Part shown: positions 25,354 to 35,203 of the stretch, one piece after another
Numbering within the stretch: the stretch's first letter is position 1
Layout: each line of letters starts with the position of its first letter
Assembly: GCA_947495985.1 (NCBI GenBank)
Contig: CANMBD010000004.1
Location: 124,001-188,000 of the forward strand
Origin: an uncultured Sphingomonadaceae bacterium
Lineage (GTDB): Bacteria; Pseudomonadota; Alphaproteobacteria; Sphingomonadales; Sphingomonadaceae
Direction: 5' to 3'
DNA: 64,000 nt
Notes under the pieces: model-generated
Database searches by the model: none
Seen by the model: the letters and a program-made list of their open reading frames with translations, nothing else
What the model was told of the DNA's origin: nothing
Translations under genes and position numbers: made by a program

Positions 25354-26805
25354 TCAACCACCCTTCAACTCATTCCCGCTCAGTCGCACGACATGCAGCA
25401 GGTTGGTCGATCCCGGCGTCCCGAAGGGCACACCGGCACAGACGATCAACCGTGATCCCGCTTCGCCGAGCTTGTGGCGCAGGGCCATGCGTTTGGCCTT
25501 GGCGATCATCTCTTCAAAATCGCTGACATCGCGGGTGACGACGGCATGGGCGCCCCATAGCAGGCCAACGCGGCGTGCGGTCTGGCGATTGGGGGTCAGT
25601 ACCAGCAAGGGCACCGAAGGCCGTTCTCTTGCCATACGGCGTGCGGTCGAGCCGGATGTCGTGAAACATACGATGGCCGATGTTTCTATTGTCCGCGCGA
25701 TATTATAGCTCGCCGCGGCCAGCGCATCGGCGGTTGTTTCATCCGGCACGGTTTCGGTGAAATGCACGCGCTCCGCATAAGAGGGGTCATTTTCGACCTG
25801 TGCCGCAATCCGGTCCATCATGGTTGCCGATTCAATCGGCCAGTCGCCGACCGCTGACTCTGCCGACAGCATGATGGCATCGGCGCCGTCATAGATGGCG
25901 GTGGCGACGTCAGAGACTTCGGCCCGTGTCGGCGTAGGCGACTTGATCATCGATTCCAGCATCTGGGTCGCGACCACCACCGGACGACCAAGCTTGCGTG
26001 CAGAGGCGACAATCTGCTTCTGCAACGGCGGGACCTGTTCTGGCAGCAATTCGACGCCGAGATCACCGCGCGCGACCATCACCGCGTCGGATAGCTCCAA
26101 TATTTCATCCAGCCTGTCTATCGCGGCCGGTTTTTCAATCTTTGCCAGCAGGGCTGCCTTGCCGCCAATCAGTCGCCGTGCTTCGGCCACGTCCTCGGGG
26201 CGCTGAACAAAGCTCAGCGCGATCCAGTCGACATTCTGTTCCAGCGCAAAGGTCAGGTCCCTGCGATCCTTGTCGGTGAGGGAGCTGACAGGCAGCACCA
26301 CTTCGGGGACATTCACGCCCTTGCGATCCGATATCGGTCCGCCAACAACCACCTTGGTCTCGACGCTCTTGCCATCGGCTTTGGTAACCTCCAGCCGGAT
26401 TTTACCGTCATCCAGAAGCAGCGTATGGCCGGGCTCCAGCGTCTCGATAATTTCGCGGTGCGGCAGGTTGACCCGTTTGGCGTCGCCCTTTTTCTTTTCC
26501 AGATCGAGAGTGAATTTGCCCCCGGTTTTCAAGGTCACAGGCGCCTTGGCAAAGGTTCCGATGCGTAGTTTCGGACCCTGTAAATCTGCGAGTATGGTAA
26601 TCGGCCGTCCGACTTTTTTTTCCAGCGCGCGGATTGAATCGACATTTTTGGCATGGGCCTTGTGTTCGCCGTGGCTCATATTCATGCGAAACGCATCGAC
26701 ACCGGCCTTGTACATTTTCTCGATCATGGCCGGACTGCCGCTGGCCGGACCAAGGGTGGCAAGCACCTTTACTTTGCGGTCGCGGGAGAACATATGCGCT
26801 GCCAT
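25354..26805 (-). CDS. pyk: pyruvate kinase
   Basis: A 483-residue pyruvate kinase, the ATP-making last step of glycolysis/Entner-Doudoroff. Clear signatures are VLATLGPASGSPAMIEKM at the N-terminus, FRMNMSHG (about residue 38), the active-site block ALLAKIEKPAAIDRLDEIL (about 225-243, catalytic Lys), VMVARGDLGVELL, and the effector/metal region ATQMLESMIKSPTPTRAEVSD (seen at about 282-302). The C-terminal domain is complete. It stands alone on its strand; upstream, DUF1244 is divergent. Confidence 0.96.
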   Translation of the reverse strand: MAAHMFSRDRKVKVLATLGPASGSPAMIEKMYKAGVDAFRMNMSHGEHKAHAKNVDSIRALEKKVGRPITILADLQGPKLRIGTFAKAPVTLKTGGKFTLDLEKKKGDAKRVNLPHREIIETLEPGHTLLLDDGKIRLEVTKADGKSVETKVVVGGPISDRKGVNVPEVVLPVSSLTDKDRRDLTFALEQNVDWIALSFVQRPEDVAEARRLIGGKAALLAKIEKPAAIDRLDEILELSDAVMVARGDLGVELLPEQVPPLQKQIVASARKLGRPVVVATQMLESMIKSPTPTRAEVSDVATAIYDGADAIMLSAESAVGDWPIESATMMDRIAAQVENDPSYAERVHFTETVPDETTADALAAASYNIARTIETSAIVCFTTSGSTARRMARERPSVPLLVLTPNRQTARRVGLLWGAHAVVTRDVSDFEEMIAKAKRMALRHKLGEAGSRLIVCAGVPFGTPGSTNLLHVVRLSGNELKGG

Positions 26806-26894
26806 CGAAAATTCCTGTTTTGGTGCTTTAAATTCACGCCTGTTAGCCCCAAATCATGACAGGATAAAAACAAAAAGCAACGGAAGCATTTCAC

Positions 26895-27203
26895 ATGACA
26901 GAACAAATTTCTGATGCAGCGGCTGCGGCGGCCTTTCGCCATCTGGTCAAGCATTTGCAGCACCGCCATGATGCGGAAAATATCGACCTCATGGGGCTTG
27001 CCGGTTTCTGTCGCAATTGCCTGGCCGACTGGGTTATGGAAGCGACCAATGATGCGGGCGGCAACATGACCAAGGAAGAGGCGCGCATGGCCATTCACGG
27101 CATGCCGTCTTCTGAATGGAAGCGAAAATTCCAGACCGAGGCGACACCGGAAAAGCTGCAACGCATGAAGGAAAGCGTAGCCAAGAATGAGAGCGTCGAT
27201 TAA
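26895..27203 (+). CDS. DUF1244 family protein
   Basis: A 102-residue small soluble helical protein matching DUF1244: FRHLVKHLQHRHDAENIDLM, GLAGFCRNCLADW (two cysteines) and the conserved MTKEEARMAIHGMP segment. No function is known for the family. It is divergent from pyk, with a short gap, and is followed by gapR and ybjQ on the same strand, possibly co-transcribed with them. Confidence 0.88.
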   Translation: MTEQISDAAAAAAFRHLVKHLQHRHDAENIDLMGLAGFCRNCLADWVMEATNDAGGNMTKEEARMAIHGMPSSEWKRKFQTEATPEKLQRMKESVAKNESVD

Positions 27204-27247
27204 AGACGGCGTCCGAATCCGAAACATAATTTCTAGGGAATTTGAGA

Positions 27248-27490
27248 ATGAGTGAAGGCAATGTTGCCGCAGATCAGCTGCGTCTGTTTATTGAGCGTAT
27301 TGAGCGGCTGGAAGAAGAGAAAAAGGGTATTGCCGACGATATTCGCGATGTCTATTCCGAAGCGAAATCGCAGGGCTATGACGCGAAAATCATGCGCCAG
27401 ATCGTTCGCCTGCGCAAAATGGAAACCCATGACCGTCAGGAAATGGAAGCGATACTCGACACCTATAAGTCGGCTCTTGGTCTCGCCTGA
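27248..27490 (+). CDS. gapR: GapR family nucleoid-associated protein (DUF2312)
   Basis: An 80-residue, highly charged helical protein. The core [18 protein letters not shown] followed by [18 protein letters not shown] is the DUF2312/GapR signature. In Caulobacter GapR binds overtwisted, AT-rich DNA ahead of replication and transcription machines and helps topoisomerases. The start at 27248 (ATG) is favoured over a TTG two codons earlier because AGGGAA lies just upstream. It sits between DUF1244 and ybjQ. Confidence 0.9.
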   Translation: MSEGNVAADQLRLFIERIERLEEEKKGIADDIRDVYSEAKSQGYDAKIMRQIVRLRKMETHDRQEMEAILDTYKSALGLA

Positions 27491-27532
27491 ACGATCCGCT
27501 AACATCCCGGCTTTTACATCGGGAGAGCAAGC

Positions 27533-27853
27533 ATGATTGTCACGACAACACCCAGCATTGAAGGAAAAGCGATCCGCGATTATCGCGGGATCGTTATTGG
27601 TGAGGTGATTGTCGGCGCGAACCTGTTCCGCGACCTGTTTGCCAGCATCACCGACATTGTCGGCGGCCGCTCCGGCAAATATGAAAATGTCCTGAAACGG
27701 GCACGGGACGAGGCTTTGCTGGAAATGCAGGCCGAAGCGGTCAAGCTGGGCGGCAATGCGGTGGTCGGTGTGGATCTCGATTACGAAGTCGTTGGCGACA
27801 AGGGATCGATGCTGATGGTATCCGCGTCGGGAACTGCGGTCGTCACAGACTAG
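27533..27853 (+). CDS. YbjQ/heavy-metal-binding (DUF74) family protein
   Basis: A 106-residue protein with the YbjQ pattern: [20 protein letters not shown] at the N-terminus, then [21 protein letters not shown] and a C-terminal block [16 protein letters not shown]. Structures of the family show a pentameric beta-rich ring; function is unresolved despite the name. Its last codons overlap the convergent CPBP gene by 4 bp. Confidence 0.88.
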   Translation: MIVTTTPSIEGKAIRDYRGIVIGEVIVGANLFRDLFASITDIVGGRSGKYENVLKRARDEALLEMQAEAVKLGGNAVVGVDLDYEVVGDKGSMLMVSASGTAVVTD

Positions 27854-28617
27854 AGAATGTCCGGCCGCGTCAGCAGGACGTAGACCAGCCCGCTGGTAGC
27901 GATCAGGTTATAAGCCATGTGCATGGCCATATTGGCCCACCAGCCATAGCGGATTCGGGCATAGCCCCAGATCAGGCCGCCCACCGTCTGCGGCAGGACG
28001 AAGGGCAGCAGCGCGGCGGGATTGTCACCGGCATAGTTGAACACATGCACGGAGCCGAAGAGCAAGGCCTGGACCCAAAAAACCACGGGGAAAATCCGGA
28101 CATACCATCCCGGCACCGGCCGTTTCCACAATATGATTACGCAGATCAGAACGGCACCGGCGATGAGAGCCAGCAAAGGGGCTGTACCCATGGAAGCGGG
28201 GCCCGGCCATCCCATTTGCTCATAGCTATAGGTCAGCGCAATCCACAGCATAAGGCCCGAAACAGGGATCAGCAGCCGCGGCGAGCCGCTGAGCCAGGAC
28301 CGGAACATCAGTTCCTCGACAATCGGGCCGACAATCACGACGATTATCAGCAGCTGCCAGATCGGGCGCCCGAACAGGTCAGACATGCTGCTCGACATCG
28401 AGACGTCGAAGGCCAGCATGACCGGAAATAACAGGATCGCCAGTGCCGCCACGATCATGCAGTTGACCGCGAAAAGCCAGATGAGATCAGCTGGTTTCCC
28501 GGTCCTTTGCAATTCGTTATCCGCCAGTTTCGGCGCGCGCAGAAATGTCAGCAGATCGCGTGTGGTCGCCGTTAGACGGCCGGTGGCCCATCCAATGGTT
28601 GAGTTGGGTTCGAACAT
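27850..28617 (-). CDS. CPBP family intramembrane glutamic endopeptidase
   Basis: A 255-residue protein with about seven transmembrane helices and the CPBP/Rce1-like motifs: EELMFRSWL (E-E-x3-R, about residue 105), [10 protein letters not shown] (a histidine of the second motif, about 196) and the late [11 protein letters not shown] (about 238). These residues form the metal-independent catalytic site of the family. Substrates of bacterial members are mostly unknown. The gene is divergent from yebC and converges on ybjQ. Confidence 0.87.
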   Translation of the reverse strand: MFEPNSTIGWATGRLTATTRDLLTFLRAPKLADNELQRTGKPADLIWLFAVNCMIVAALAILLFPVMLAFDVSMSSSMSDLFGRPIWQLLIIVVIVGPIVEELMFRSWLSGSPRLLIPVSGLMLWIALTYSYEQMGWPGPASMGTAPLLALIAGAVLICVIILWKRPVPGWYVRIFPVVFWVQALLFGSVHVFNYAGDNPAALLPFVLPQTVGGLIWGYARIRYGWWANMAMHMAYNLIATSGLVYVLLTRPDIL

Positions 28618-28663
28618 GCGGCAAAGAGCCTCAATAACAATAATTCAGGTACGGACGAATCAT

Positions 28664-29413
28664 ATGGCAGGCCATAGTAAATTTGCAAATATCAAGCACC
28701 GCAAGGGCGCGCAGGACAAGAAGCGCTCGGCGATGTTCTCGAAACTCAGTCGCGAGATTACCGTGGCGGCGAAATCGGGGATGCCGGATCCGGACATGAA
28801 CCCGCGCCTCCGCCTGGCTGTGAACAACGCCAAGGGCCAGTCGATGCCCAAGGATAATATCCAGCGCGCGATCGATAAAGCTTCGGCTAGCGAAGGCGAT
28901 GACTATAAGGAAGTCCGCTATGAAGGTTTTGGACCCGGTGGTGTGTCGCTGATCGTTGAAGCGCTTACCGACAATACCAACCGCACGGTGACCAATGTGC
29001 GCACCATTTTCTCGCGCAACGGCGGCAATATGGGCGAGAGTGGTTCCGTCGCCCACGGTTTTGAACGGGTTGGCTATATAGCCTACCCCGCCAATGCCGG
29101 TGATGAGGACACAGTCATGGAAGCGGTGATGGAAGCCGGCGGCGATGACATCCAGTCTTCCGACGATGGCCATGAAATCTGGACCGCGATGGAAGATCTG
29201 CACGAAGTTGCCGGTGCGCTGGAAAAATCTCTTGGCGAAGCGGAAAGCGTGAAACTGGCATGGAAGCCTTCGGTAGAAGTGGAAGTCGATGCGGCCCAGG
29301 CGGAAACGTTGCTGAACCTGATCGACGCGCTGGAAGAAGACGATGATGTCCAGGCCGTGCACGGCAATTACAGCGTTTCCGATGAAATCATGGAAAAACT
29401 GAACGCCGGGTGA
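28664..29413 (+). CDS. yebC: YebC/PmpR family protein
   Basis: A 249-residue YebC-type protein starting with the invariant [20 protein letters not shown] at 28664; the open frame extends further upstream but that part is antisense to the CPBP gene. Other landmarks are [20 protein letters not shown] and [19 protein letters not shown]. YebC proteins were first described as transcription regulators, and recent work links members to relief of ribosome stalling on proline runs. It sits just before ruvC, a common order in Alphaproteobacteria. Confidence 0.95.
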   Translation: MAGHSKFANIKHRKGAQDKKRSAMFSKLSREITVAAKSGMPDPDMNPRLRLAVNNAKGQSMPKDNIQRAIDKASASEGDDYKEVRYEGFGPGGVSLIVEALTDNTNRTVTNVRTIFSRNGGNMGESGSVAHGFERVGYIAYPANAGDEDTVMEAVMEAGGDDIQSSDDGHEIWTAMEDLHEVAGALEKSLGEAESVKLAWKPSVEVEVDAAQAETLLNLIDALEEDDDVQAVHGNYSVSDEIMEKLNAG

Positions 29414-29423
29414 TCATGAAGCC

Positions 29424-29894
29424 ATGATTATCTTGGGCCTCGACCCCGGCCTTGGCACCACCGGCTGGGGCGTGATTAGCGCCGAGGGTAACCGGCTGTC
29501 GCATATCGCCAATGGTCAGATAAAGACCGATCCGAAAATGCAGCTGGCGAGCCGGTTGCTGAAGCTTGATCTCGAACTAACCGATCTGCTGCTGGAATAT
29601 AAACCGGACGCGGCGGCGGTCGAGGAAGTGTTCGTCAACTCCAACCCGCAAAGCACTTTGAAGCTGGGGCAGGCGCGCGGCGTTGTGCTGCTCGGTGCGT
29701 CGCGTTCCGGGATTGAGGTCGGAGAATATGCCGCGCGAGCGGTCAAGAAATCGGTCGTCGGCGTGGGTAAGGCGGACAAGGATCAGGTGCAGGCGATGCT
29801 CAAAATCTTGCTGCCCGGCGTGAAGCTGGCTGGGCATGATGCTGCTGACGCTTTGGCTGTAGCGATCACGCACGCGCATCATCGAAAGCGTTGA
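29424..29894 (+). CDS. ruvC: Holliday junction resolvase RuvC
   Basis: A 156-residue endonuclease that nicks Holliday junctions. The catalytic acids are in [14 protein letters not shown] (D7), [21 protein letters not shown] (first Glu, about residue 67) and the C-terminal [14 protein letters not shown] pair (about 138-145). It is 10 bp after yebC and followed by ruvA, so it belongs to a yebC-ruvC-ruvA-x-ruvB unit. Confidence 0.96.
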   Translation: MIILGLDPGLGTTGWGVISAEGNRLSHIANGQIKTDPKMQLASRLLKLDLELTDLLLEYKPDAAAVEEVFVNSNPQSTLKLGQARGVVLLGASRSGIEVGEYAARAVKKSVVGVGKADKDQVQAMLKILLPGVKLAGHDAADALAVAITHAHHRKR

Positions 29895-29952
29895 GAGCAA
29901 AAAGAACAAAACAAAAACTCGACAGATTCGCCAGTCGCGCTAAAACACTATC

Positions 29953-30558
29953 ATGATTGCAAAACTCACCGGCACTATCGACGAAATCGGCACGGACAAT
30001 ATTGTGCTGGATGTGAACGGCGTCGGCTATCTGGTCTTTGCCTCGTCGCGGACTATTGCTGCGATTGGCGGCGTCGGCGATGGCGCGACCATCTATACCG
30101 AAATGCAGGTAAGCGAGACCGACATGCGTCTGATGGGCTTTGCCTCAGGGTCGGAGCGTGACTGGTTCCGGCTGTTGATCTCCGTACAGGGTGTCGGCGG
30201 CAAGGTCGCGCTGGCGATCCTTTCTGCGCTGGAAACGGCAGAGATTTCCCGTGCTGTGGCTACCGGCGACAAGGCGATGGTCGCGCGAGCCAATGGCGTG
30301 GGGCCGAAACTGGCGCTGCGCATTGTCAACGAGCTGAAAGACAAGGTCGGCGGCATTGCGACCGACCCGATTGCGGGCAGCGGCGGTGCGGTTCATGCGC
30401 CGTCCAATAACAGCGCCGATGCGGTGAGCGCGCTCCAAAATCTCGGCTTCAAACCGGCAGAAGCAAGTGCGGCGGTCGCGGCGGCCGATGCCGAAGCCGG
30501 TGATGGCGTGACACTGGACGCGCTGGTGCGGCTGGCGCTGAAGAAGGCGGCGAAGTGA
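29953..30558 (+). CDS. ruvA: Holliday junction branch migration protein RuvA
   Basis: A 201-residue protein with the OB-fold N-terminus ([20 protein letters not shown]), two helix-hairpin-helix motifs ([14 protein letters not shown] about residue 78, [16 protein letters not shown] about 116) and the C-terminal UBA-like domain III ([20 protein letters not shown]) that contacts RuvB. It binds the junction and loads RuvB. Its stop overlaps the start of the inserted zinc-ribbon gene. Confidence 0.96.
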   Translation: MIAKLTGTIDEIGTDNIVLDVNGVGYLVFASSRTIAAIGGVGDGATIYTEMQVSETDMRLMGFASGSERDWFRLLISVQGVGGKVALAILSALETAEISRAVATGDKAMVARANGVGPKLALRIVNELKDKVGGIATDPIAGSGGAVHAPSNNSADAVSALQNLGFKPAEASAAVAAADAEAGDGVTLDALVRLALKKAAK

Positions 30559-30917
30559 TGGTAGATCGCTCGTCCTGGTCGGTTAGTAAAAAGGGCAATG
30601 TTTTCATGGGTGCATTCTTCCCAACATTGATGACAATCGTGTTGTTAAGTTTCCTGATGAAACTTCCAGCTACAACCTTTCGAGTTCTGTTTTTAGGAAC
30701 TGCCGTATGTTTTATTGTTGGTCAGTTTTTCTTTAACTGCCCAAATTGTGGAAAGAACATTTTTTTCCGGCTTTTTCGGGTCCGGTTTAAGGTTCCGAGG
30801 ATTGGATCGATACCGCTGTTCGGGTGGTCTGCTCCTTGGTCAGAACAAGCCTGTTCGGAATGTGGAACAGACTTGACGGTTTTGGAAAAGCGCTCACGAG
30901 TTCAGCATGACAAGTGA
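30555..30917 (+). CDS. hypothetical zinc-ribbon membrane protein inserted between ruvA and ruvB
   Basis: A 120-residue protein with two hydrophobic segments (about residues 17-38 and 43-60), then a split zinc ribbon: CPNCGK at about residue 62 and CSECGT at about 100. The DNA is clearly richer in A+T than the flanking ruv genes (poly-T runs, TTT/TTA codons), a sign of transfer. It starts with GTG or ATG at the ruvA stop and overlaps the ruvB start by 11 bp. I do not recognise the family. Confidence 0.7.
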   Translation: MMVDRSSWSVSKKGNVFMGAFFPTLMTIVLLSFLMKLPATTFRVLFLGTAVCFIVGQFFFNCPNCGKNIFFRLFRVRFKVPRIGSIPLFGWSAPWSEQACSECGTDLTVLEKRSRVQHDK

Positions 30918-31947
30918 GTCAATGGACAACGACCGGATGATGTCGGCAGAACGCAAGGTTGAGGACATCGACGCCGCGCTGCGCCCGAAATCGCTCGACG
31001 AATTTATCGGTCAGGAAGCGGCGCGCTCTAACCTGCGCGTGTTTATCGAGGCGGCGAAAAGCCGCAGTGAGGCGCTGGACCACACGCTGTTTTTTGGCCC
31101 GCCGGGTCTGGGCAAAACCACGCTGGCGCAGATTATCGCGCGTGAGCTCGGCGTCGGTTTCCGCGCCACCTCCGGACCGGTTATTGCCAAATCCGGAGAT
31201 CTCGCGGCGTTGCTGACCAACCTTGAGGAAGGCGATGTTCTTTTCATCGACGAGATACACCGGCTCAATCCGGTGGTCGAGGAAGTGCTCTATCCGGCGA
31301 TGGAGGACCGCGCGCTGGACCTGATTATCGGTGAAGGGCCATCGGCACGCAGCGTGCGGATCGACCTGCCGCAATTCACGTTGATCGGTGCGACGACGCG
31401 GCAGGGACTGCTCACCACGCCGCTGCGCGACCGCTTCGGCATTCCGGTGCGGCTCAATTTTTATACCACCGAGGAACTGGAAAAAGTCGTCCACCGCGCG
31501 GCAAAATTGCTTGGTCTCGATATCGCGCCCGATGGTGCCACCGAGGTTGCCCGCCGTGCGCGGGGAACGCCGCGTATCGCGGGGCGCCTGCTTCGCCGCG
31601 TGCGGGATTTCGCTAATGTGGCGGGGGCTGCGACAGTGGACCAGAAAACCGCCGACGCCTCGCTCACCCGGCTGGAGGTCGACAGTATCGGCCTCGACGC
31701 GATGGATCGCCGTTATCTTCATATGATTGCCGATATCTACAAAGGCGGGCCGGTCGGTGTCGAAACACTGGCGGCCGGTCTGAGCGAACCGCGCGATACG
31801 ATCGAGGAAGTGATCGAGCCCTATCTCATCCAACTGGGTCTGGTGGCGCGAACGGCAAGAGGCCGCGCGCTCAATGATCGCGGCTGGCAGCATCTGGGGC
31901 TGAAACCGCCGGCTGGTAAAGAGATTGACGGTGATCTGTTCGAGTAA
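30907..31947 (+). CDS. ruvB: Holliday junction branch migration helicase RuvB
   Basis: A 346-residue AAA+ motor. Walker [14 protein letters not shown] is near residue 60, Walker [11 protein letters not shown] near 108, sensor-1 [12 protein letters not shown] near 160, and the arginine finger is in [12 protein letters not shown]. The winged-helix C-terminal domain is complete ([13 protein letters not shown], then [16 protein letters not shown]). It drives branch migration with RuvA. The first ATG at 30907 lies within the inserted gene upstream; in-frame ATGs at 30922 and 30940 are alternatives. Confidence 0.96.
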   Translation: MTSESMDNDRMMSAERKVEDIDAALRPKSLDEFIGQEAARSNLRVFIEAAKSRSEALDHTLFFGPPGLGKTTLAQIIARELGVGFRATSGPVIAKSGDLAALLTNLEEGDVLFIDEIHRLNPVVEEVLYPAMEDRALDLIIGEGPSARSVRIDLPQFTLIGATTRQGLLTTPLRDRFGIPVRLNFYTTEELEKVVHRAAKLLGLDIAPDGATEVARRARGTPRIAGRLLRRVRDFANVAGAATVDQKTADASLTRLEVDSIGLDAMDRRYLHMIADIYKGGPVGVETLAAGLSEPRDTIEEVIEPYLIQLGLVARTARGRALNDRGWQHLGLKPPAGKEIDGDLFE

Positions 31948-31948
31948 C

Positions 31949-32116
31949 CCTCTCCTCTCCCCTTGAGGGAGAGGAAACGGAGACTTGGCAGCTTGCTGCC
32001 TAGTCGAGTTGGTGAGGGGGTTGGCTTGGCGAGTCTTCTCCACCCCTCACCAAGATTTTCTAGCGAACAAGTTCGCAAGCAAATCTGTCCTCTCCCTCAA
32101 AGGGAGAGGAATTAGA
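31949..32116. repeat. multi-hairpin intergenic repeat between ruvB and carotenoid oxygenase
   Basis: About 165 bp with nested symmetry. The outer blocks are each a hairpin CCTCTCCC-N5-GGGAGAGG (left about 31953-31973, right about 32089-32112). Inside are perfect mini-hairpins GGCAGC-N2-GCTGCC and GCGAAC-N2-GTTCGC, and a longer pairing of GGTGAGGGG with CCCCTCACC. The CTCTCCCTCAAGGGAGAGG theme is a widespread mobile repeat of Proteobacteria (REP/MITE-like). As the two flanking genes converge, it may also end transcription both ways. Confidence 0.7.
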
Positions 32117-33575
32117 CTCCCTCTATCTGCTCCGCATCCGCCCATGTTGCGTGGGTGCCGCTGCTGATCCGGTGAGGCAGGATAATCGTGCAGACCGGGC
32201 CAGCGGATATATCCTGCGCATCGACAATGATGCATTCGCTACGGTCCTGCGCCATATCGGTGATGAAGCTGATCAGGTAACCATCATCTTCAGACTGCGC
32301 GTCTTTGCGAGGAATAAACGGCGCCTCCGAACCAAAGCGGTTATCGCCAAAATAGAAGCGTTCTGCGGTGCCGGTTTCCAGATCATGTTTGACCACACCG
32401 TTGAACAGGAACCATCCGGGATGACCGGTGACGCTATAGACATAGCGATAGGGCCCTCCCGCCACTTGCTGGTTGAACATGCCGAACTCGACCGGATAGT
32501 CGTCGAACAGCGTCTCTTCCCGCGTCTCGCCGGTTTTCAGATTGAACCGCCAGCGGTGCAGTTCGGGCTGAAAACTGTGGAGATCGATACTTGCGCCCAT
32601 GCTTTCATAGCCCGCCGGGAAATCGGTCAGCGGTTTGGGCACGGGCTGATTCTGGAAATAGCCGTCGAGTACAAGCTCGTCGCCCTGTTCAAAGGCATTG
32701 GCCCAGTGCAGCACATAGGTCGGCTTGGCCTCAAACCACTTTATGTCTTCCGGCTGCCCCATGCGCGGGATCACCCCGAACCGTGTCGGCTCGTCGGGAT
32801 GATAAGACGGGACATAGAGATTCTGTTCGATCAGCTCCGGCTTCCAATAGAGTGGGCAGTCGTTGAAAATCGCATAATTCTCACTGAACGCCATGTCATG
32901 CGGCAAGCGCGCACCGGGCAATTCGACCGGAATGAAATGCTTCAGCTTATCATCCGGACCGACGACGCCATAGTGGAGATAGGGCGCCTTGGTGCTGTAG
33001 TTAAAGAATAACAGTTCGCCGGTTTTCTCATCCACTTTGGGATGGGCCGAGATGCCGTCTTCCGGCACCCAGTCTGCGGTGCCCAGCGTTTCCAGGGTTT
33101 CCGGATCGAGCTGATAGCCTTCGCCGCACTGGTAGAAGGTCGACAGGATCTTTCCGGCGTGAACAACCACATCGGTGGAGCTGCTATCCTTCACGCTGCC
33201 ATGCGCGCCCCAGCCAGGCCGTTTGGAATCGCTGGGCTTGCCCATGATTCCGACCCATAGAGGTTCGCCCGCCTCCTGCTCCGCGTCAAAACCCTTGGTG
33301 CGGACAAAGCGGTTGCGATAGCTGGCCTTGCCGTTCCTTATGCGAAGGGCATGGATCATGCCGTCGCCGTCAAAGGGATGATAGCGGCCGATACTGTCAT
33401 GCACCGGGTTTTCGGTGTTGCGGATGTAAACGCCGTCTATGTCCGCCGGGATCGTCCCGATGACTTCAAGTTGATCGGTTTCCAGTTCTTCAAATACCGG
33501 TGTCCAGGCGCCATTACGATAGGGGTGGTCATTTGCCCCCAATGTGGTTTTGATCTGGTTCACCGGTATGTTCAT
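32112..33575 (-). CDS. carotenoid cleavage oxygenase family protein
   Basis: A 487-residue beta-propeller iron oxygenase. The N-terminal GVYIRNTENPVHDSIGRYHPFDGDGMIH region is characteristic (seen at about residues 48-75). The four iron-binding histidines should be those in GISAHPKVD (about 175), LPHDMAFSENY (about 226), IDLHSFQPELH (about 330) and the C-terminal SSGTHATWAD (about 477). Bacterial members split carotenoids or stilbenes such as lignostilbene; sphingomonads are known for lignostilbene dioxygenases. The substrate is open. Its 5' end overlaps dapD by a base. Confidence 0.88.
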   Translation of the reverse strand: MNIPVNQIKTTLGANDHPYRNGAWTPVFEELETDQLEVIGTIPADIDGVYIRNTENPVHDSIGRYHPFDGDGMIHALRIRNGKASYRNRFVRTKGFDAEQEAGEPLWVGIMGKPSDSKRPGWGAHGSVKDSSSTDVVVHAGKILSTFYQCGEGYQLDPETLETLGTADWVPEDGISAHPKVDEKTGELLFFNYSTKAPYLHYGVVGPDDKLKHFIPVELPGARLPHDMAFSENYAIFNDCPLYWKPELIEQNLYVPSYHPDEPTRFGVIPRMGQPEDIKWFEAKPTYVLHWANAFEQGDELVLDGYFQNQPVPKPLTDFPAGYESMGASIDLHSFQPELHRWRFNLKTGETREETLFDDYPVEFGMFNQQVAGGPYRYVYSVTGHPGWFLFNGVVKHDLETGTAERFYFGDNRFGSEAPFIPRKDAQSEDDGYLISFITDMAQDRSECIIVDAQDISAGPVCTIILPHRISSGTHATWADAEQIEGV

Positions 33576-34411
33576 CAGTCCCTCAGCAGTTCATTAATCC
33601 CAGTCTTCGAGCGCGTTTGCGCATCAACGGTTTTGACGATCACGGCGCAATAAAGCGACGGGCCGGGGACGCCATCAATATTGGCTTTGGGCGGTGTCGC
33701 GCCCGGTACAACAACAGCATAAGGCGGTACTTCACCGATGTGAACCTTGCCAGTTACCCGGTCGATTATCTTGGTAGATGCGCCGAGATAAACACCCATG
33801 GAGAGCACCGCGCCTTCGCCCACGCGCACGCCTTCGGCAACTTCGCTGCGCGCACCGATAAACGCGCCGTCTTCGATGATCACAGGGCCTGCCTGCAATG
33901 GTTCAAGGACGCCGCCAATGCCGGCGCCGCCGGAAATATGGACATTCTTGCCAATTTGCGCGCAGCTGCCGACGGTGGCCCAGGTGTCGATCATTGTACC
34001 TTCATCGACAAAAGCACCGATATTGACGAAACTCGGCATCAACACGGTATTGCGGCCGATATGCGACCCTTGACGCACAACTGCGCCGGGCACCGCACGG
34101 AAACCGGCTTCGCGGAAACGATTCTCGCCCCAATCGGCAAATTTGCTCGGCACCTTGTCCCAATAGTTTGCGCCGCCGGGCCCTTCGATGACCTGATTGT
34201 CGTTCAGGCGAAAAGATAGCAGCACTGCTTTTTTCAGCCATTGGTTGACGACCCATGCGTCACCCTGTTTCTCGGCAACACGGGCGTTGCCATTATCCAG
34301 GCTGGCCAGCGCTGCATTGACCGCATCGCGTTCCGGCCCCTGACTGGTGATGCTCAGCGAGTCGCGTTTTTCCCAAGCGGCTTCGATGGCGTTTTGTAAT
34401 TCGGTGGTCAT
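33575..34411 (-). CDS. dapD: 2,3,4,5-tetrahydropyridine-2,6-dicarboxylate N-succinyltransferase
   Basis: A 278-residue left-handed beta-helix acyltransferase of the lysine/diaminopimelate pathway. The hexapeptide repeats run through the middle ([58 protein letters not shown]), preceded by a helical N-domain with [18 protein letters not shown]. It overlaps the upstream HAD nucleotidase by 4 bp (ATGA) and so is coupled to it, a pairing common in this order. Confidence 0.96.
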   Translation of the reverse strand: MTTELQNAIEAAWEKRDSLSITSQGPERDAVNAALASLDNGNARVAEKQGDAWVVNQWLKKAVLLSFRLNDNQVIEGPGGANYWDKVPSKFADWGENRFREAGFRAVPGAVVRQGSHIGRNTVLMPSFVNIGAFVDEGTMIDTWATVGSCAQIGKNVHISGGAGIGGVLEPLQAGPVIIEDGAFIGARSEVAEGVRVGEGAVLSMGVYLGASTKIIDRVTGKVHIGEVPPYAVVVPGATPPKANIDGVPGPSLYCAVIVKTVDAQTRSKTGINELLRD

Positions 34412-35091
34412 GGTGATGTTTCTTCCCTGTTCGATGAGAGGCCAGTTACCCAGCTTTCCAAGTCGGTAATTTCATGGTCGATATAGTCCGGAGCATGATC
34501 GCGCGCACCCCAATCCGAACCTGTATTGACCCAGATGGTCGTCATGCCCAAATCTTTCGCCGGACGCAAATTGCGCGCCATATCTTCGACAAATAAAGAG
34601 CGTTTCGGGTCAATGCCGGTGGTGTTGATCAGGCTGTGATAGGCGGCTTTTTCCGGCTTCGGGACAAGATCCGTGGCGAGCACATCGTGAATCTGGTCAA
34701 ACAGTCCGCCAAGACCGCGATTGTCCAGCACCCGCTCGGCATAGGGCCGGTCGCCATTAGTGAAGACCAGCTTCTCGCCGGGCAAAGCTGCGATCGCACT
34801 GTGCAGGTCCGGCGCATGGGACAGGCGGCTCATGTCGATGTCATGGACATAGTCCAGGAAATCCTGTGGATCCGTGCCATGATGATGCATCAGTCCCGCC
34901 AGTGTCGTGCCATGGTCGTGAAAATAGGCTTTCTGAATTTTCTGCGCTTCGGCGATATCGCAACCTAGCATTTCGGCGACATACTGCCCCATTTTTATGT
35001 CGATTAGCGAGAATAAATCGCATTCTGCCGGATAAAGAACGTTATCCAGGTCGAAAATCCAGTGGTCGATATGAGAAAATTCCGGTGGCAT
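34408..35091 (-). CDS. pyrimidine 5'-nucleotidase, HAD superfamily
   Basis: A 227-residue HAD hydrolase of the SDT1/pyrimidine 5'-nucleotidase type. HAD motif I is [11 protein letters not shown] (about residue 12-22), motif [12 protein letters not shown] (about 108), the lysine is in [10 protein letters not shown] (about 143) and motif IV is FVEDMARNL (about 165). It likely dephosphorylates UMP/CMP-type nucleotides in the cytoplasm. I prefer the ATG at 35091 over a GTG two codons upstream. It is the first gene of a unit with dapD. Confidence 0.88.
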   Translation of the reverse strand: MPPEFSHIDHWIFDLDNVLYPAECDLFSLIDIKMGQYVAEMLGCDIAEAQKIQKAYFHDHGTTLAGLMHHHGTDPQDFLDYVHDIDMSRLSHAPDLHSAIAALPGEKLVFTNGDRPYAERVLDNRGLGGLFDQIHDVLATDLVPKPEKAAYHSLINTTGIDPKRSLFVEDMARNLRPAKDLGMTTIWVNTGSDWGARDHAPDYIDHEITDLESWVTGLSSNREETSP

Positions 35092-35203
35092 GGCCACAGC
35101 GCCTAATCACTCCGCCGCACGTCCGCAAGCGCTGATCGATGTTAAGCTGTCGGTAACGCAGATTGCCTATAGCTTTTTTGGTTAATCGGGAAGACGGGGT
35201 AAC

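Noticed and set aside
28385-28663. N-terminal extension of yebC
   Set aside because: The invariant YebC start is at 28664; the extension is antisense to the CPBP protease.
30919-32043. A 374-codon minus-strand frame antisense to ruvB
   Set aside because: Arg/Gln/His-rich antisense translation of a well-identified ruvB.
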